Source: Vibrio sp. SCSIO 43137
GTDB lineage: Bacteria; Pseudomonadota; Gammaproteobacteria; Enterobacterales; Vibrionaceae
NCBI RefSeq assembly: GCF_028201475.1
Contig: NZ_CP116383.1
Coordinates: 2,914,001-2,978,000 of the forward strand
Length of the DNA stretch: 64,000 bases
Reading direction: 5' to 3'
Shown: positions 1 through 7,951 of the stretch, piece by piece
Numbering within the stretch: position 1 is the first letter of the stretch
How the letters are laid out: every line of letters begins with the position of its first letter
Program-made: the position numbers and the translations under genes
The notes under the pieces: generated by a model
Databases searched by the model: none
Told to the model about the DNA's origin: nothing
Seen by the model: only the letters and a program-made list of their open reading frames with translations

Positions 1-695
1 ACAACTTCATAATCACTGATATGCATCGCCAATTTATGCATCGACCAAAGGGCAACTTTTTCTTCAAATGCCCACAGCTGAACCCGGTCAAACTGCAACA
101 TTTTTGCCAGCGCTTCGCCTGAGTTACCGTGATAAATCTTGTCGCTGGTAACACCTTTTTCCATTAACAGCTTTTCACTAATATCATTGATAATTGCACC
201 AATGGTGTATTTCTTCAGATCACTTTCGTTAGTTAACTTTATCCCTGAAGACTTCTTAGCAATTAATACAAACCGGGTATCTACCACAGGGCCAACCCAC
301 TGAAACCGGTCTTCTCTTTCAGCTGTGCGGGCTATAGTCATCAATACACTATTGTTATGATTTTCCACGGTGTATAGCGCCCTTGCCCAAGGTTGAAAAT
401 GGATATTTTCGCCCGCTATTTTTTCTCCAGATAGTGCTACCGCCCTTAACAAGAGATCTATCGATACTCCCTTATATTCGCCATTTTCAATAAAGCTATA
501 TGGCGGATAGATATTGGCGTAATAGTTTAGTTGATTAAGCTGCTGCTCTTGCGCATATGCCTTATTCGACACTCCACCGGAAACAAAAAACAGACAAAGC
601 ATAAGGCAGAAACCGGACAACAGACGCACTTTATTCTCTGTCCGGAAAAACACATTCAGGAAGGCCTGTAAGAGACTAAAAATAATACCAGCCAA
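1..695 (-). CDS. Periplasmic solute-binding protein, family 3 type (C-terminus outside window)
   Basis: The minus strand is open from about position 695 to the window edge, giving 231 codons of a truncated protein. A hydrophobic segment followed by Ala-Tyr-Ala and Gln (about residues 24-48) looks like a signal peptide. The mature start carries the YPPYSF and GVSIDLL pattern typical of amino-acid-type (SBP_bac_3) binding proteins. The chosen start is a TTG at 693-695 because AGGAG lies 6 bases upstream; a GTG at about 629 would leave a shorter, more conventional signal peptide and is equally possible. In Vibrio, stand-alone proteins of this type often act as sensory or non-transport binding proteins. 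The ligand cannot be told. Confidence 0.75.
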   Translation of the reverse strand, partial: MAGIIFSLLQAFLNVFFRTENKVRLLSGFCLMLCLFFVSGGVSNKAYAQEQQLNQLNYYANIYPPYSFIENGEYKGVSIDLLLRAVALSGEKIAGENIHFQPWARALYTVENHNNSVLMTIARTAEREDRFQWVGPVVDTRFVLIAKKSSGIKLTNESDLKKYTIGAIINDISEKLLMEKGVTSDKIYHGNSGEALAKMLQFDRVQLWAFEEKVALWSMHKLAMHISDYEV

Positions 696-898
696 ACCCT
701 GACTCCTGTTACGTTAAAAGATACGCATAGTATATCTTCTCCGGATAGATTTTTAACGAGTAAACCCGTAAACCGTACGCTATTCATATGATTTAGATCT
801 CATAATTAGTCCACTTTGTCCAAACAATAAGATCAAATTAAACAATAGCTTAATAAAAGAACAATTCTCTTTATTGACAATAGTGTTTACAAGAAACC

Positions 899-927
899 TT
901 AAAGATGCAAAATAAATGCATCTTTAA
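899..927. promoter_or_regulatory. NsrR operator upstream of nsrR-nnrS
   Basis: An 11-bp perfect inverted repeat, TTAAAGATGCA (899-909) and TGCATCTTTAA (917-927), is separated by 7 bases. This matches the known NsrR motif (AAGATGC / GCATCTT arms). It lies 16 bp upstream of the nsrR ATG and overlaps the expected promoter (a TTGACA at 874-879 and TTTACA at 886-891 lie just upstream). It implies autorepression relieved by nitric oxide. Confidence 0.85.
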
Positions 928-942
928 GGCAGAGGCTTCCGT

Positions 943-1383
943 ATGCATATCACCCGATACACAGACTACTCATTACGGGTGCTGATCTTTTTAGCAATCA
1001 ATAACAACAGGCTGAGCACCATTAATGAAATTGCTCAGAGTTATGAAATATCTAAAAACCACCTGATGAAAATTGTTCAGCAACTAAATCAGCAAGGATA
1101 TCTACTCGCTATCAGAGGAAAGAACGGTGGCTTAAAGCTGGAACGTCCGGCAAGTGACATCAATATCGGCCAGCTAGTCCGCCAGCTGGAAAATAAAAAC
1201 AAGCTTGTTGAGTGCTTTGGTCAGGACAATCAATGTGTCATCACGCCAAACTGCCAACTCAAGCAGATATTCGCACAAGCTCAAGAGTGCTTTTTTCAGG
1301 CACTGGATCAATACACCCTCAGTGATTTAACTGGCGGACAAAATAAACAGCCGCTGACTGACCTGTTGGCAATTAGCCAATAA
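943..1383 (+). CDS. nsrR: Nitric-oxide-sensing Rrf2-family repressor NsrR
   Basis: The 146-residue protein has the Rrf2 winged helix (residues 1-65, with the conserved TDYSLRVL N-terminus and RGKNGG wing). Three cysteines, Cys91, Cys98 and Cys104, are placed as in NsrR where they bind an Fe-S cluster; the TPNC context matches the TPAC of the enterobacterial protein. NsrR represses NO-detoxification genes until NO damages the cluster. The start is supported by AGAGG 7 bases upstream and by the usual short N-terminus. It precedes nnrS by 38 bp, probably in one operon under the palindromic operator at 899-927. Confidence 0.92.
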   Translation: MHITRYTDYSLRVLIFLAINNNRLSTINEIAQSYEISKNHLMKIVQQLNQQGYLLAIRGKNGGLKLERPASDINIGQLVRQLENKNKLVECFGQDNQCVITPNCQLKQIFAQAQECFFQALDQYTLSDLTGGQNKQPLTDLLAISQ

Positions 1384-1421
1384 CCCCTTACCACGCGGCA
1401 CAATGAGAACCGGACAGCGAT

Positions 1422-2615
1422 ATGATTAAAATTTCGGATGCCAAGAAAAAAGTTTCAACTGATAACTCACTGCCATTTCTGCAGTTTGCTTTCCGGCCTT
1501 TTTTTCTGTTGGGCGCAATATTCAGTATCTTAAGTTTGTGGGTCTGGAACGGCGCGCTATCAGGTAAACTCGTTGTAAACTTGTATGGCGGAATTCTCTG
1601 GTGGCATATGCATGAAATGCTGTTTGGATTTGCCGCCGCTATTATTGTCGGGTTCTTGTTAACTGCCGTACAAAACTGGAGTGGTATTCGTGGGCTTAAC
1701 GGCCGGTGGTTATTAGGGCTGGTGCTTGTCTGGTTATCGGCAAGGATCGCTTTTTTCTTCCCGGAAACTCTGCCAGCACCGCTAATTGCAGCAATCGATC
1801 TGGCATTTTTGCCATTGGCAGCAACGGCTCTGGCCTACCCGATTATCAAAGCAAAGCTATGGCGCAACCTGCTGTTTATACCCATTCTTCTGGTTATGGC
1901 TCTCAGCAATACCGCTACTCATTACAGTGTCGTGGAAAATAACTATCTGATAATGAACAGTGCCAGCAGCTTTATGGTACTTTTGGTCACTCTTGTTATG
2001 TGTATTATGGGCGGCAGGGTGTTTCCTATGTTTACCGCCAACGGAACAAGAACAACACGAGTTGATTCCATCCCGTTACTGGAAAAATTGTCATTTATCG
2101 CCATTTTAGCTGCGGTTGTTGCTGGCTCAGGAGTCGTTCCGTTAGCAAAACCTATTATCGCCTCTCTGTTCGCCTTTGCCGCTATTGTTCATGCTGTCAG
2201 AGCATTTCGCTGGAAAATATGGGTAACCTTTAAGACACCTTTAGTCTGGTCTCTTCATCTGAGTTACTGGAGCATAGTGGCTGGATTGCTAATGTACGCT
2301 CTCTCAGAAGTCACTACTTTGGTCAGCCATAGTCAGGCTATTCATACTCTGACTGTAGGTGCCATGGCAACCATGATTTTATCAATGATTTCCCGCGTAT
2401 CACTGGGGCATACAGGCCGTGTTATCGTGGTGGGCAAAGTAATGACGGCTGCCTTCGCTGCCATTCTGATTTCATTTCTTGTGCGGGTTTTCGACCTTTA
2501 CTTTATGGATGACTACAGCTTAGTGCTACTACTGGCGGTCGTTTTCTGGACGCTAGCCTACGGCTGCTTTGTCGTCATTTATTTGCCGATACTAATCAAG
2601 TCCAGAGTGAATTGA
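1422..2615 (+). CDS. nnrS: NnrS family haem/copper membrane protein
   Basis: The 397-residue protein is almost entirely hydrophobic, with about 12 predicted membrane segments. It shows the NnrS features FAFRPFFLLG near the N-terminus, the WHMHEMLFGF histidine motif in the second segment, and GRVFPMFTANG in the middle. NnrS protects cells from nitrosative stress by limiting iron-NO complex formation; its exact chemistry is unsettled. It sits directly behind nsrR, so NsrR control is likely. Length is normal for the family. Confidence 0.9.
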   Translation: MIKISDAKKKVSTDNSLPFLQFAFRPFFLLGAIFSILSLWVWNGALSGKLVVNLYGGILWWHMHEMLFGFAAAIIVGFLLTAVQNWSGIRGLNGRWLLGLVLVWLSARIAFFFPETLPAPLIAAIDLAFLPLAATALAYPIIKAKLWRNLLFIPILLVMALSNTATHYSVVENNYLIMNSASSFMVLLVTLVMCIMGGRVFPMFTANGTRTTRVDSIPLLEKLSFIAILAAVVAGSGVVPLAKPIIASLFAFAAIVHAVRAFRWKIWVTFKTPLVWSLHLSYWSIVAGLLMYALSEVTTLVSHSQAIHTLTVGAMATMILSMISRVSLGHTGRVIVVGKVMTAAFAAILISFLVRVFDLYFMDDYSLVLLLAVVFWTLAYGCFVVIYLPILIKSRVN

Positions 2616-2620
2616 CTGAC

Positions 2621-2679
2621 ATACTCAAGTAACCTCAACATACACAATTTAGCGCTGCATATTGAGATGACTTGGGTAT
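2621..2679. repeat. Short palindromic repeat, internally deleted relative of the 5586-5851 element
   Basis: A 59-bp sequence begins ATACTCAAGTAACCTCAA and ends GAGATGACTTGGGTAT, forming an imperfect inverted repeat around a central GCTGCAT. The same ends (ATACCCAAGT / ACTTGGGTAT) bound the larger element at 5586-5851. It lies a few bases after the nnrS stop, between nnrS and the Cys-rich peptide gene. Confidence 0.7.
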
Positions 2680-2735
2680 ATAGGTAACAAACACACCTTA
2701 AGTTGTTTTACATAACCATTAAACCGGAGATTATT

Positions 2736-2822
2736 ATGAGCTGTTGTGGCCAATGTGGCGGAAGTGAGCCAGAAGATAAGAAAAAAGAGCAGGAACAAGA
2801 AAAGAGTGAATCTGAGGAGTAG
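2736..2822 (+). CDS. 28-residue Cys-rich peptide (CCGQCGG)
   Basis: The ATG has a good ribosome site (CCGGAG, 7 bases upstream). The frame encodes a 28-residue peptide starting MSCCGQCGG, followed by a highly charged Lys/Glu-rich tail. A strong terminator follows within 60 bases. The CCxxCGG cluster suggests a metal-binding or redox-active microprotein. Position after nsrR-nnrS suggests a nitrosative-stress or metal connection, but a palindromic repeat lies between, so co-transcription is uncertain. No family can be assigned from memory with confidence. Confidence 0.65.
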   Translation: MSCCGQCGGSEPEDKKKEQEQEKSESEE

Positions 2823-2851
2823 TTTTTAATCACTCCATATCAGACAGAAAA

Positions 2852-2893
2852 GTCCGCAGATAACTTAGTTTATTTTGCGGATTTTTTATTTTA
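2852..2893 (+). terminator. Rho-independent terminator after the Cys-rich peptide
   Basis: The arms TCCGCA (2853-2858) and TGCGGA (2876-2881) are followed by TTTTTATTTT. It closes the nnrS/peptide unit. The rest of the interval up to 3146 is AT-rich and shows no gene; it presumably carries the promoter of the chemoreceptor gene. Confidence 0.75.
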
Positions 2894-3146
2894 TAGCTTA
2901 TCCACTTCAAACAATCATTAGAGGCAGATAAATAACCGCAATAAACACCTTTCCTATAAGCTCACAGAATGAGAAACAGGTATTATTATGCAAATAATTT
3001 AAATACTTTGATCTGGCCAGTAATTTTGAAAAATTATTTTTTATGCCTTTATCTTGTTAACCTATTTGTTTGAAGCATTGATGGCCTTCCCACATTGACC
3101 GGATAAATATTCTTATTATTAGCTCTCGTTATTCTCTGCCCTTAAA

Positions 3147-4568
3147 ATGACTGGTTTGAAAAATTTCACTCAGAGGGCTGTGAGAATGAAGAAAGTTGCC
3201 TTTCGCTGGATAGATAAGTATCTCGTTAATGTAAAAATTCAGGAAAATTTTATGATCCTGTTTTTTGCCCCGCTACTGGCGATGGTTATTGTCTCGATGG
3301 CACTAAACAGTGCTGCTGATCAGCAGAAAATGACACTGCTTGAGCAGGAACAACAGACCATTTCTGCTCTTATCAAGGCAGCTGATTTACCAGAAAACAG
3401 ACTTTCTCAGATCCTGAGTACAAGTAACTATGAACTAGCACCAGAGAGTTCTGTAACTAACAACCTGACCATTAAGCCTCAGCCCGGTCTGTTTAGCGCT
3501 TTATCTGTTACTCAACTATCACTGATTGCCGGAGCTCTGGTGTTTATCGGCCTTTGTCTCTATTACATCATGACCTTTATGGGCGGTGCGCTATACGAGA
3601 TGTATATGGCTCTTAAAAGGCTGGAAGATGGTGATTTAACGGCAAGAATTGGCTATGCACCAGCCCGTAACGACTTTAACCTGATTGCCCAGACCATAGA
3701 CAGGGTGTGCGAACGTGAACATAATCTGGTGAAGGCAACCCAGCAAGCGGTTGCTCTGGTTCAGCAGATCAGTTCAGGACTGCAGCAACGCAGTCAGGAA
3801 AATGAACTACTGGCAGGGCAGCAACAAGAACGTATCGACTCTCTGGTCAGCGCGACTCAACAGATGGTTCACTCTATTCGCGAAGTCGCAACCCATGCCC
3901 ATGACACCTCTTCCCAGACTCAGGAAGCGACTGAAATATCATCAACTGGTCTTGAGCAGGTAACCTCTACCCTTACAACCATCAACCAGCTAAGCAGCGA
4001 AATTAACTCTGCAGCGAGTGCGGTAAGCGAGTTGGATCAGAACGCTATTCAGATCAACGAAATGGTTTCAACCATTAATGCCATTTCTGAACAAACTAAC
4101 CTGCTCGCCCTGAATGCCGCTATTGAAGCAGCCCGTGCTGGCGAGCAAGGGCGTGGCTTTGCTGTCGTTGCTGATGAAGTCCGTACTCTGGCGGGCAGAA
4201 CTCAACAGGCAACAGTAGAGATCCAGCAGTTGATTGAGTCACTACAATCAAACAGCCAGTGCCTGCTTAAAATGACTCAGCAGACAGTAGAAAATGCCCG
4301 GGTAAGTGAACAGATGATGAACTCCGTCAGTCAGGATATCGGTATGATCTCTGATAAGAACCAGTTTATCTCTGACCGCAGTACTGAAATCGCAGCGGCT
4401 GCCGAAGAGCAAGGTGTGGTTTCTGACTGTATCGCCAGTGATGTTGAACAGGTTCGTGTTCAGTCTGTTCAGGTTGCCGATATGGTGACTCAGTCCGCCA
4501 GCGAAATTGAGCAACTGAATAAGCAAACGGCCGCTCTGGAAGAGCTTATGAAAGGGCTAAAAACTTAA
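3147..4568 (+). CDS. Methyl-accepting chemotaxis protein
   Basis: The 473-residue protein has a membrane segment at about residues 36-54, a short periplasmic stretch of about 70 residues, a second membrane segment (about 124-145), a HAMP-like linker, and a long coiled-coil signalling domain. The hairpin tip at about 313-350 ([20 protein letters not shown], then [16 protein letters not shown]) is the MCP hallmark that contacts CheA/CheW. There is no C-terminal CheR-binding pentapeptide. An alternative start at 3186, with AGAGG upstream, would remove 13 residues. The periplasmic part is too small for a Cache domain, so ligand sensing may be indirect or through a small helical domain. Confidence 0.93.
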   Translation: MTGLKNFTQRAVRMKKVAFRWIDKYLVNVKIQENFMILFFAPLLAMVIVSMALNSAADQQKMTLLEQEQQTISALIKAADLPENRLSQILSTSNYELAPESSVTNNLTIKPQPGLFSALSVTQLSLIAGALVFIGLCLYYIMTFMGGALYEMYMALKRLEDGDLTARIGYAPARNDFNLIAQTIDRVCEREHNLVKATQQAVALVQQISSGLQQRSQENELLAGQQQERIDSLVSATQQMVHSIREVATHAHDTSSQTQEATEISSTGLEQVTSTLTTINQLSSEINSAASAVSELDQNAIQINEMVSTINAISEQTNLLALNAAIEAARAGEQGRGFAVVADEVRTLAGRTQQATVEIQQLIESLQSNSQCLLKMTQQTVENARVSEQMMNSVSQDIGMISDKNQFISDRSTEIAAAAEEQGVVSDCIASDVEQVRVQSVQVADMVTQSASEIEQLNKQTAALEELMKGLKT

Positions 4569-4682
4569 CCATACTCTCCCCTGTGCCGGCAGTCATACGC
4601 CGGCACAAGTTTCTCCCGGAAACCAAAACTTAACTACTTATCTGTCAGCATAGAATCACGCTGCTATTGATTCGGGACAGAT

Positions 4683-4904
4683 ATGAAACTGCTAATACCA
4701 TTACTTTCACTGCTGTTAATTTGTGGAGTTTCAATCTCTGCTGAAACGGACAACTCAGATAAAATACAGGCTACTCCCGGTTCGCAAAATAAGAATAAAA
4801 TTGAGAAGCCAGCCAATTCAAAGCCCGAGACAAAAAAAGAAAAGCTAAACAAAATCCTGATATTGAATATGTTGCTTAGGCAGAAAGCTAACTCCGGCAA
4901 CTAG
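4683..4904 (+). CDS. Small exported protein of unknown function
   Basis: The 73-residue product starts with a clear signal peptide (MKLLIPLLSLLLICGVSISA) followed by a short, Lys/Asn/Glu-rich, low-complexity mature region. A GGGA element precedes the ATG by 6 bases. The opposite strand is also open here, but this strand has the better ribosome site and the signal peptide. No family is recognised. Confidence 0.5.
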   Translation: MKLLIPLLSLLLICGVSISAETDNSDKIQATPGSQNKNKIEKPANSKPETKKEKLNKILILNMLLRQKANSGN

Positions 4905-5049
4905 ATAGCTTAACAAATCGCACTCTTTGTTATTTCTGGTCTGGATTTTGCTTTAAATAACTAAGTCAAAAAGATTAGCGTGTTAGACGAGTTTGTATGA
5001 ATCCTTTGGCGACTAACAGTACAAATGTGATAGCATCGGCGTAAATTCT

Positions 5050-5415
5050 ATGAAAATAATTAATCAGATTATGGAACATGACGATCCCATCCAGAGAAGG
5101 CAATTTTTCAGGCTGAGGTATCCAAAAAATGAACGACCAAGAGCTAAGGTTCTGGGTCATGATTACTGGGTCTGTGAAATATCAGAGCAAGGTACCCGGA
5201 TCCTGTTTACCAACTCACATCCGGTTTCCAGAGGTGTGACTATTTCGGGTACCATTCGTTTTCACGATGGTGAAGAGATCGAGATAAAAGGTAAGGTACT
5301 TCGTCTGGAGGATGATTCTGAACTGGTGGCCCAACTGATTAAAGGCCCGGATCTGAAACGCATGACTAAAGAGCAGCTCTATATCCGAAAAAAATATCCC
5401 GGTTTTTTTCAATAA
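5050..5415 (+). CDS. PilZ domain protein
   Basis: The 121-residue protein carries the PilZ c-di-GMP-binding arginines in RRQFFRLR (residues 16-23, RxxxR), then a beta-rich domain with EISEQG in place of the usual DxSxxG. The aspartate-to-glutamate change makes c-di-GMP binding likely but not certain. It stands alone and is followed by a strong terminator. No clear ribosome site is visible; an internal ATG at 5071 is an alternative start. Confidence 0.82.
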   Translation: MKIINQIMEHDDPIQRRQFFRLRYPKNERPRAKVLGHDYWVCEISEQGTRILFTNSHPVSRGVTISGTIRFHDGEEIEIKGKVLRLEDDSELVAQLIKGPDLKRMTKEQLYIRKKYPGFFQ

Positions 5416-5463
5416 GCAAAAAGAGATGGCGCTCGCTAAAGAATCCTGATTGACTCCATATAC

Positions 5464-5500
5464 ACAGCCTTCTGACCTATTCAGAAGGCTGTTTTGTTTC
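5464..5500 (+). terminator. Rho-independent terminator after the PilZ gene
   Basis: A 12-bp perfect stem, ACAGCCTTCTGA (5464-5475) with TCAGAAGGCTGT (5481-5492), closes a 5-base loop and is followed by TTTGTTTC. Confidence 0.9.
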
Positions 5501-5585
5501 TACTGAATTGTAATAACTGTCCCGACCAGACAATTTTTCTTCTGACCTGCGCAATATAAATCCCCTTTCTAAGGTCACTTCTAAA

Positions 5586-5851
5586 TATACCCAAGTGACT
5601 TCAAGATGCAGGATTCAGAGCTGCATCAAGATGTTCAGTTCAAGGAAGATAACTGTAGGAATGGCCACTCCCTTTCAAAGTTATCTGACACAGAAATGGG
5701 CATCTTGATGCGCTCCCGAAGGGCGAGTTATATTGGCTCCTGCTTTGTGTTACTGATTCTTACCGTAGAATGACTATGGCTTCAAATCAGTGCCTTGATC
5801 AGAAGCCAATATATTCTCGCTGAATAAGTATCTTGAGGTTACTTGGGTATA
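5586..5851. repeat. 266-bp MITE-like element with inverted ends
   Basis: The element is bounded by TATACCCAAGT (5586-5596) and ACTTGGGTATA (5841-5851), with similarity continuing inward (GACTTCAAGATGCA against the complement of TATCTTGAGGT). No coding frame of note lies inside. The same ends occur at 2621-2679. Structure and size fit a non-autonomous miniature element, but no transposase with matching ends is present in the window, and no target duplication is obvious. Confidence 0.65.
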
Positions 5852-5873
5852 ATAAAACAAATCCTTTAAATCA

Positions 5874-5913
5874 GTGTCATATAAATATCACCATTTGTTC
5901 ATCTCAATCTCAT
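5874..5913 (+). promoter_or_regulatory. Candidate tandem Pho box upstream of olsF
   Basis: Four 7-base half-sites recur with exact 11-bp periodicity: GTGTCAT (5874), ATATCAC (5885), TGTTCAT (5896) and ATCTCAT (5907). Each ends in TCAT or TCAC. PhoB binds direct repeats of CTGTCAT with this period. The first matches 6 of 7 consensus bases, the others 4-5 of 7. The site lies 60-99 bp upstream of the preferred olsF start. Confidence 0.5.
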
Positions 5914-5972
5914 ATTGAATGACCAAGCTGACAGCAACTTTTGGGGTTTATGGACAATATTCCGAGGTAAAT

Positions 5973-7742
5973 ATGCAGCAAAATGTTAGCCCTTTTCGAC
6001 TACCAAGAAAAACACCATTCGGCTTAGGGGAGTCTATTGCAGAGTGGGCAACCGGATTAAGCACGCTAGATAAGCTTTATGCCCAGCGTCCGGCAGGATG
6101 TGATACCCAAGCATTTCTCCGCTTCACTTTAGAAGTGCTGGGCATTGACTATCAAGTAATGCGCGGATCGCTTAATCAGGTTCCGCAGGAAGGTCCTACT
6201 GTTATCGTCGCTAACCACCCCCTTGGCGGAGTAGAAGGTGTTATTCTGGCGGAAATGCTGCTGACTGTACGCAGTGACGTTCAGATACTTGCCAACCATT
6301 ACCTTAAAACCCTGCCGGAACTGGATGAGCTGTTTATCGGTGTTGATGTTTTTGAAGGAGCCGGAGCCGTGCGTGCCAATATGAAGGCACTCAGGGCAGC
6401 AAACAAACATCTGGCTGACGGCGGGCTGCTGCTGATGTTTCCTGCCGGTGAAGTCTCGCAACTGGTTGACAGAAAGCAGGGTAAGTTGGAAGACAAAGAG
6501 TGGAGCCGTTCTGTTAGTTCCCTGATCAGAAAAAACAAGGCCGTTACTGTGCCTATGTTTATTAATGGTCAGAACTCTAAACGTTTCTATCTGGCAGAAA
6601 AAATCCATCCTATGTTGCGCACCCTGATGCTTGGGCGGGAGCTTCTGAATAAGCATGATCAGCCAATTTCTATTGCTATTGGTGACCAGATTAAATTTAA
6701 AGAAGTTAATAAGCTGGATGACAAAAAGCTGGTTAACTACCTCAGGTTAAATACTTATCTGCTTAACTCAACAGCAGAAGAGCAGCTTAGTCAGATATCA
6801 GATGGTTCAGGCGAAACCGCCGTTGCTGACGCACTGCCGTTACAGCAGGTGCTGGATGAGATCGATCAACTGGCTGCAGAAGATCAGTTGCTGGTGAGCA
6901 ATGAATTTGAGGTTTACTGCACCCGCTCTGAAAAGATCCCTGCGGTTATGCATGAAATCGGCCGGCTGAGGGAAAGCAACTTCAGAAAAGTGGGAGAAGG
7001 CACCGGTGAAGCGCTTGATCTGGATGACTTTGATAAAACCTATCTGCAATTATTTATCTGGGATCGTAAAAATCAGCGTCTTGTCGGTGCGTACAGGCTT
7101 GGCTTGGTAGATAACATAACCGAAACTCAGGGCCTTAACGGTCTCTATTCCACAACCCTGTTCCACTACGACAAACGCTTTATTGATAAGATGAACGGTG
7201 GCAAAGCTATTGAAATGGGACGCTCTGTTATTGCAGAAGAGTATCAGCGCAGCATGAGTGCCCTGCTACTGCTCTGGAAAGGTATTGCCACCTATGTTCA
7301 CCATAATCCGCACTATAGTCACCTATTTGGTCCGGTCAGTATCAGTAATGACTATAGCCACGAAGCAAGACAGCTTCTGGCAGAAACCATGACCCTTCAC
7401 CACTACGACGCAGAAACCGCTGACTGTGTGAAGGCTTCCAACCCACTGCCAAGCAGAAATACATCATGGAATACCAGCCTGCTGACAGCACTCGGTGATC
7501 TTCAGTTACTCTCCCGTGTTATTGCCAGACTGGATAAAGGTAAGGGTGTTCCGGTTTTGCTCAGACAGTATCTGGGACTAAACGGGAAACTGGTCTGTTT
7601 TAATGTCGACCCTGCTTTTAACGATGCTCTGGACGGGCTAATTGTGGTTAACCTGAAAAAGGTACCGCGAAAAACTCTGGGGCGCTATATGGGTGCAGAA
7701 CAAGCAACTGAATACCTGCAAAGCCATGGAGTAGAAAGTTAA
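5973..7742 (+). CDS. olsF: Bifunctional ornithine-lipid acyltransferase, OlsF type
   Basis: The protein (589 residues from this start) fuses two acyltransferase modules. The N-terminal half is a PlsC/OlsA-like O-acyltransferase with NHPLGGVEG (about residues 81-89, a variant of the HX4D block) and FPAGEVS. The C-terminal half (about 315-500) resembles the OlsB/haemolysin-type N-acyltransferase of the GNAT fold (FEVYCTRSEKI, then AIEMGRSVI). OlsF makes ornithine lipid by acylating both the amino group of ornithine and the resulting hydroxyl; a Vibrio cholerae homologue is known to be phosphate-regulated. The frame opens at 5919, but 5973 is preferred because CCGAGG lies 6 bases upstream. Pho-like repeats upstream agree with the function. 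Confidence 0.83.
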   Translation: MQQNVSPFRLPRKTPFGLGESIAEWATGLSTLDKLYAQRPAGCDTQAFLRFTLEVLGIDYQVMRGSLNQVPQEGPTVIVANHPLGGVEGVILAEMLLTVRSDVQILANHYLKTLPELDELFIGVDVFEGAGAVRANMKALRAANKHLADGGLLLMFPAGEVSQLVDRKQGKLEDKEWSRSVSSLIRKNKAVTVPMFINGQNSKRFYLAEKIHPMLRTLMLGRELLNKHDQPISIAIGDQIKFKEVNKLDDKKLVNYLRLNTYLLNSTAEEQLSQISDGSGETAVADALPLQQVLDEIDQLAAEDQLLVSNEFEVYCTRSEKIPAVMHEIGRLRESNFRKVGEGTGEALDLDDFDKTYLQLFIWDRKNQRLVGAYRLGLVDNITETQGLNGLYSTTLFHYDKRFIDKMNGGKAIEMGRSVIAEEYQRSMSALLLLWKGIATYVHHNPHYSHLFGPVSISNDYSHEARQLLAETMTLHHYDAETADCVKASNPLPSRNTSWNTSLLTALGDLQLLSRVIARLDKGKGVPVLLRQYLGLNGKLVCFNVDPAFNDALDGLIVVNLKKVPRKTLGRYMGAEQATEYLQSHGVES

Positions 7743-7769
7743 GGCTCTTGTTCTGAATAGGAGCTCACT

Positions 7770-7864
7770 TAGGCAGACATCGAACACAAACACGCGTAAA
7801 CCCGTCCATGGGGCTCCGCCGCGTCATCCCTGACGCGGAGGGTTTGTTTATCGATATCAGCCTA
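7770..7864. repeat. Palindromic repeat family B, copy 1 (core form)
   Basis: The 95-bp sequence has ends TAGGCAGACATCGA and TCGATATCAGCCTA and an inner GC-rich hairpin (CTCCGCCGCG... against CGCGGAG). The core is nearly identical, in opposite orientation, to the one at 13643-13744. It lies between olsF and the bidirectional terminator. Confidence 0.8.
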
Positions 7865-7891
7865 ATGTCAGAGGCAAAATACAAAAAGATT

Positions 7892-7929
7892 AAGCCCCGA
7901 ACCAAAATGATTACGGGGCTTCTTTTTTA
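7892..7929. terminator. Bidirectional terminator between olsF and hutH
   Basis: AAGCCCCG (7892-7899) pairs with CGGGGCTT (7914-7921). A TCTTTTTT tract follows on the plus strand, and AATCTTTTTG follows on the minus strand, so it can serve the convergent olsF and hut transcripts. Confidence 0.85.
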
Positions 7930-7951
7930 ACCGATTGCTCAATGGCAGACG

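Noticed and set aside
4664..4900. Minus-strand frame opposite the small exported protein
   Set aside because: It has a weaker start context, and the plus-strand frame has a clear signal peptide and ribosome site.
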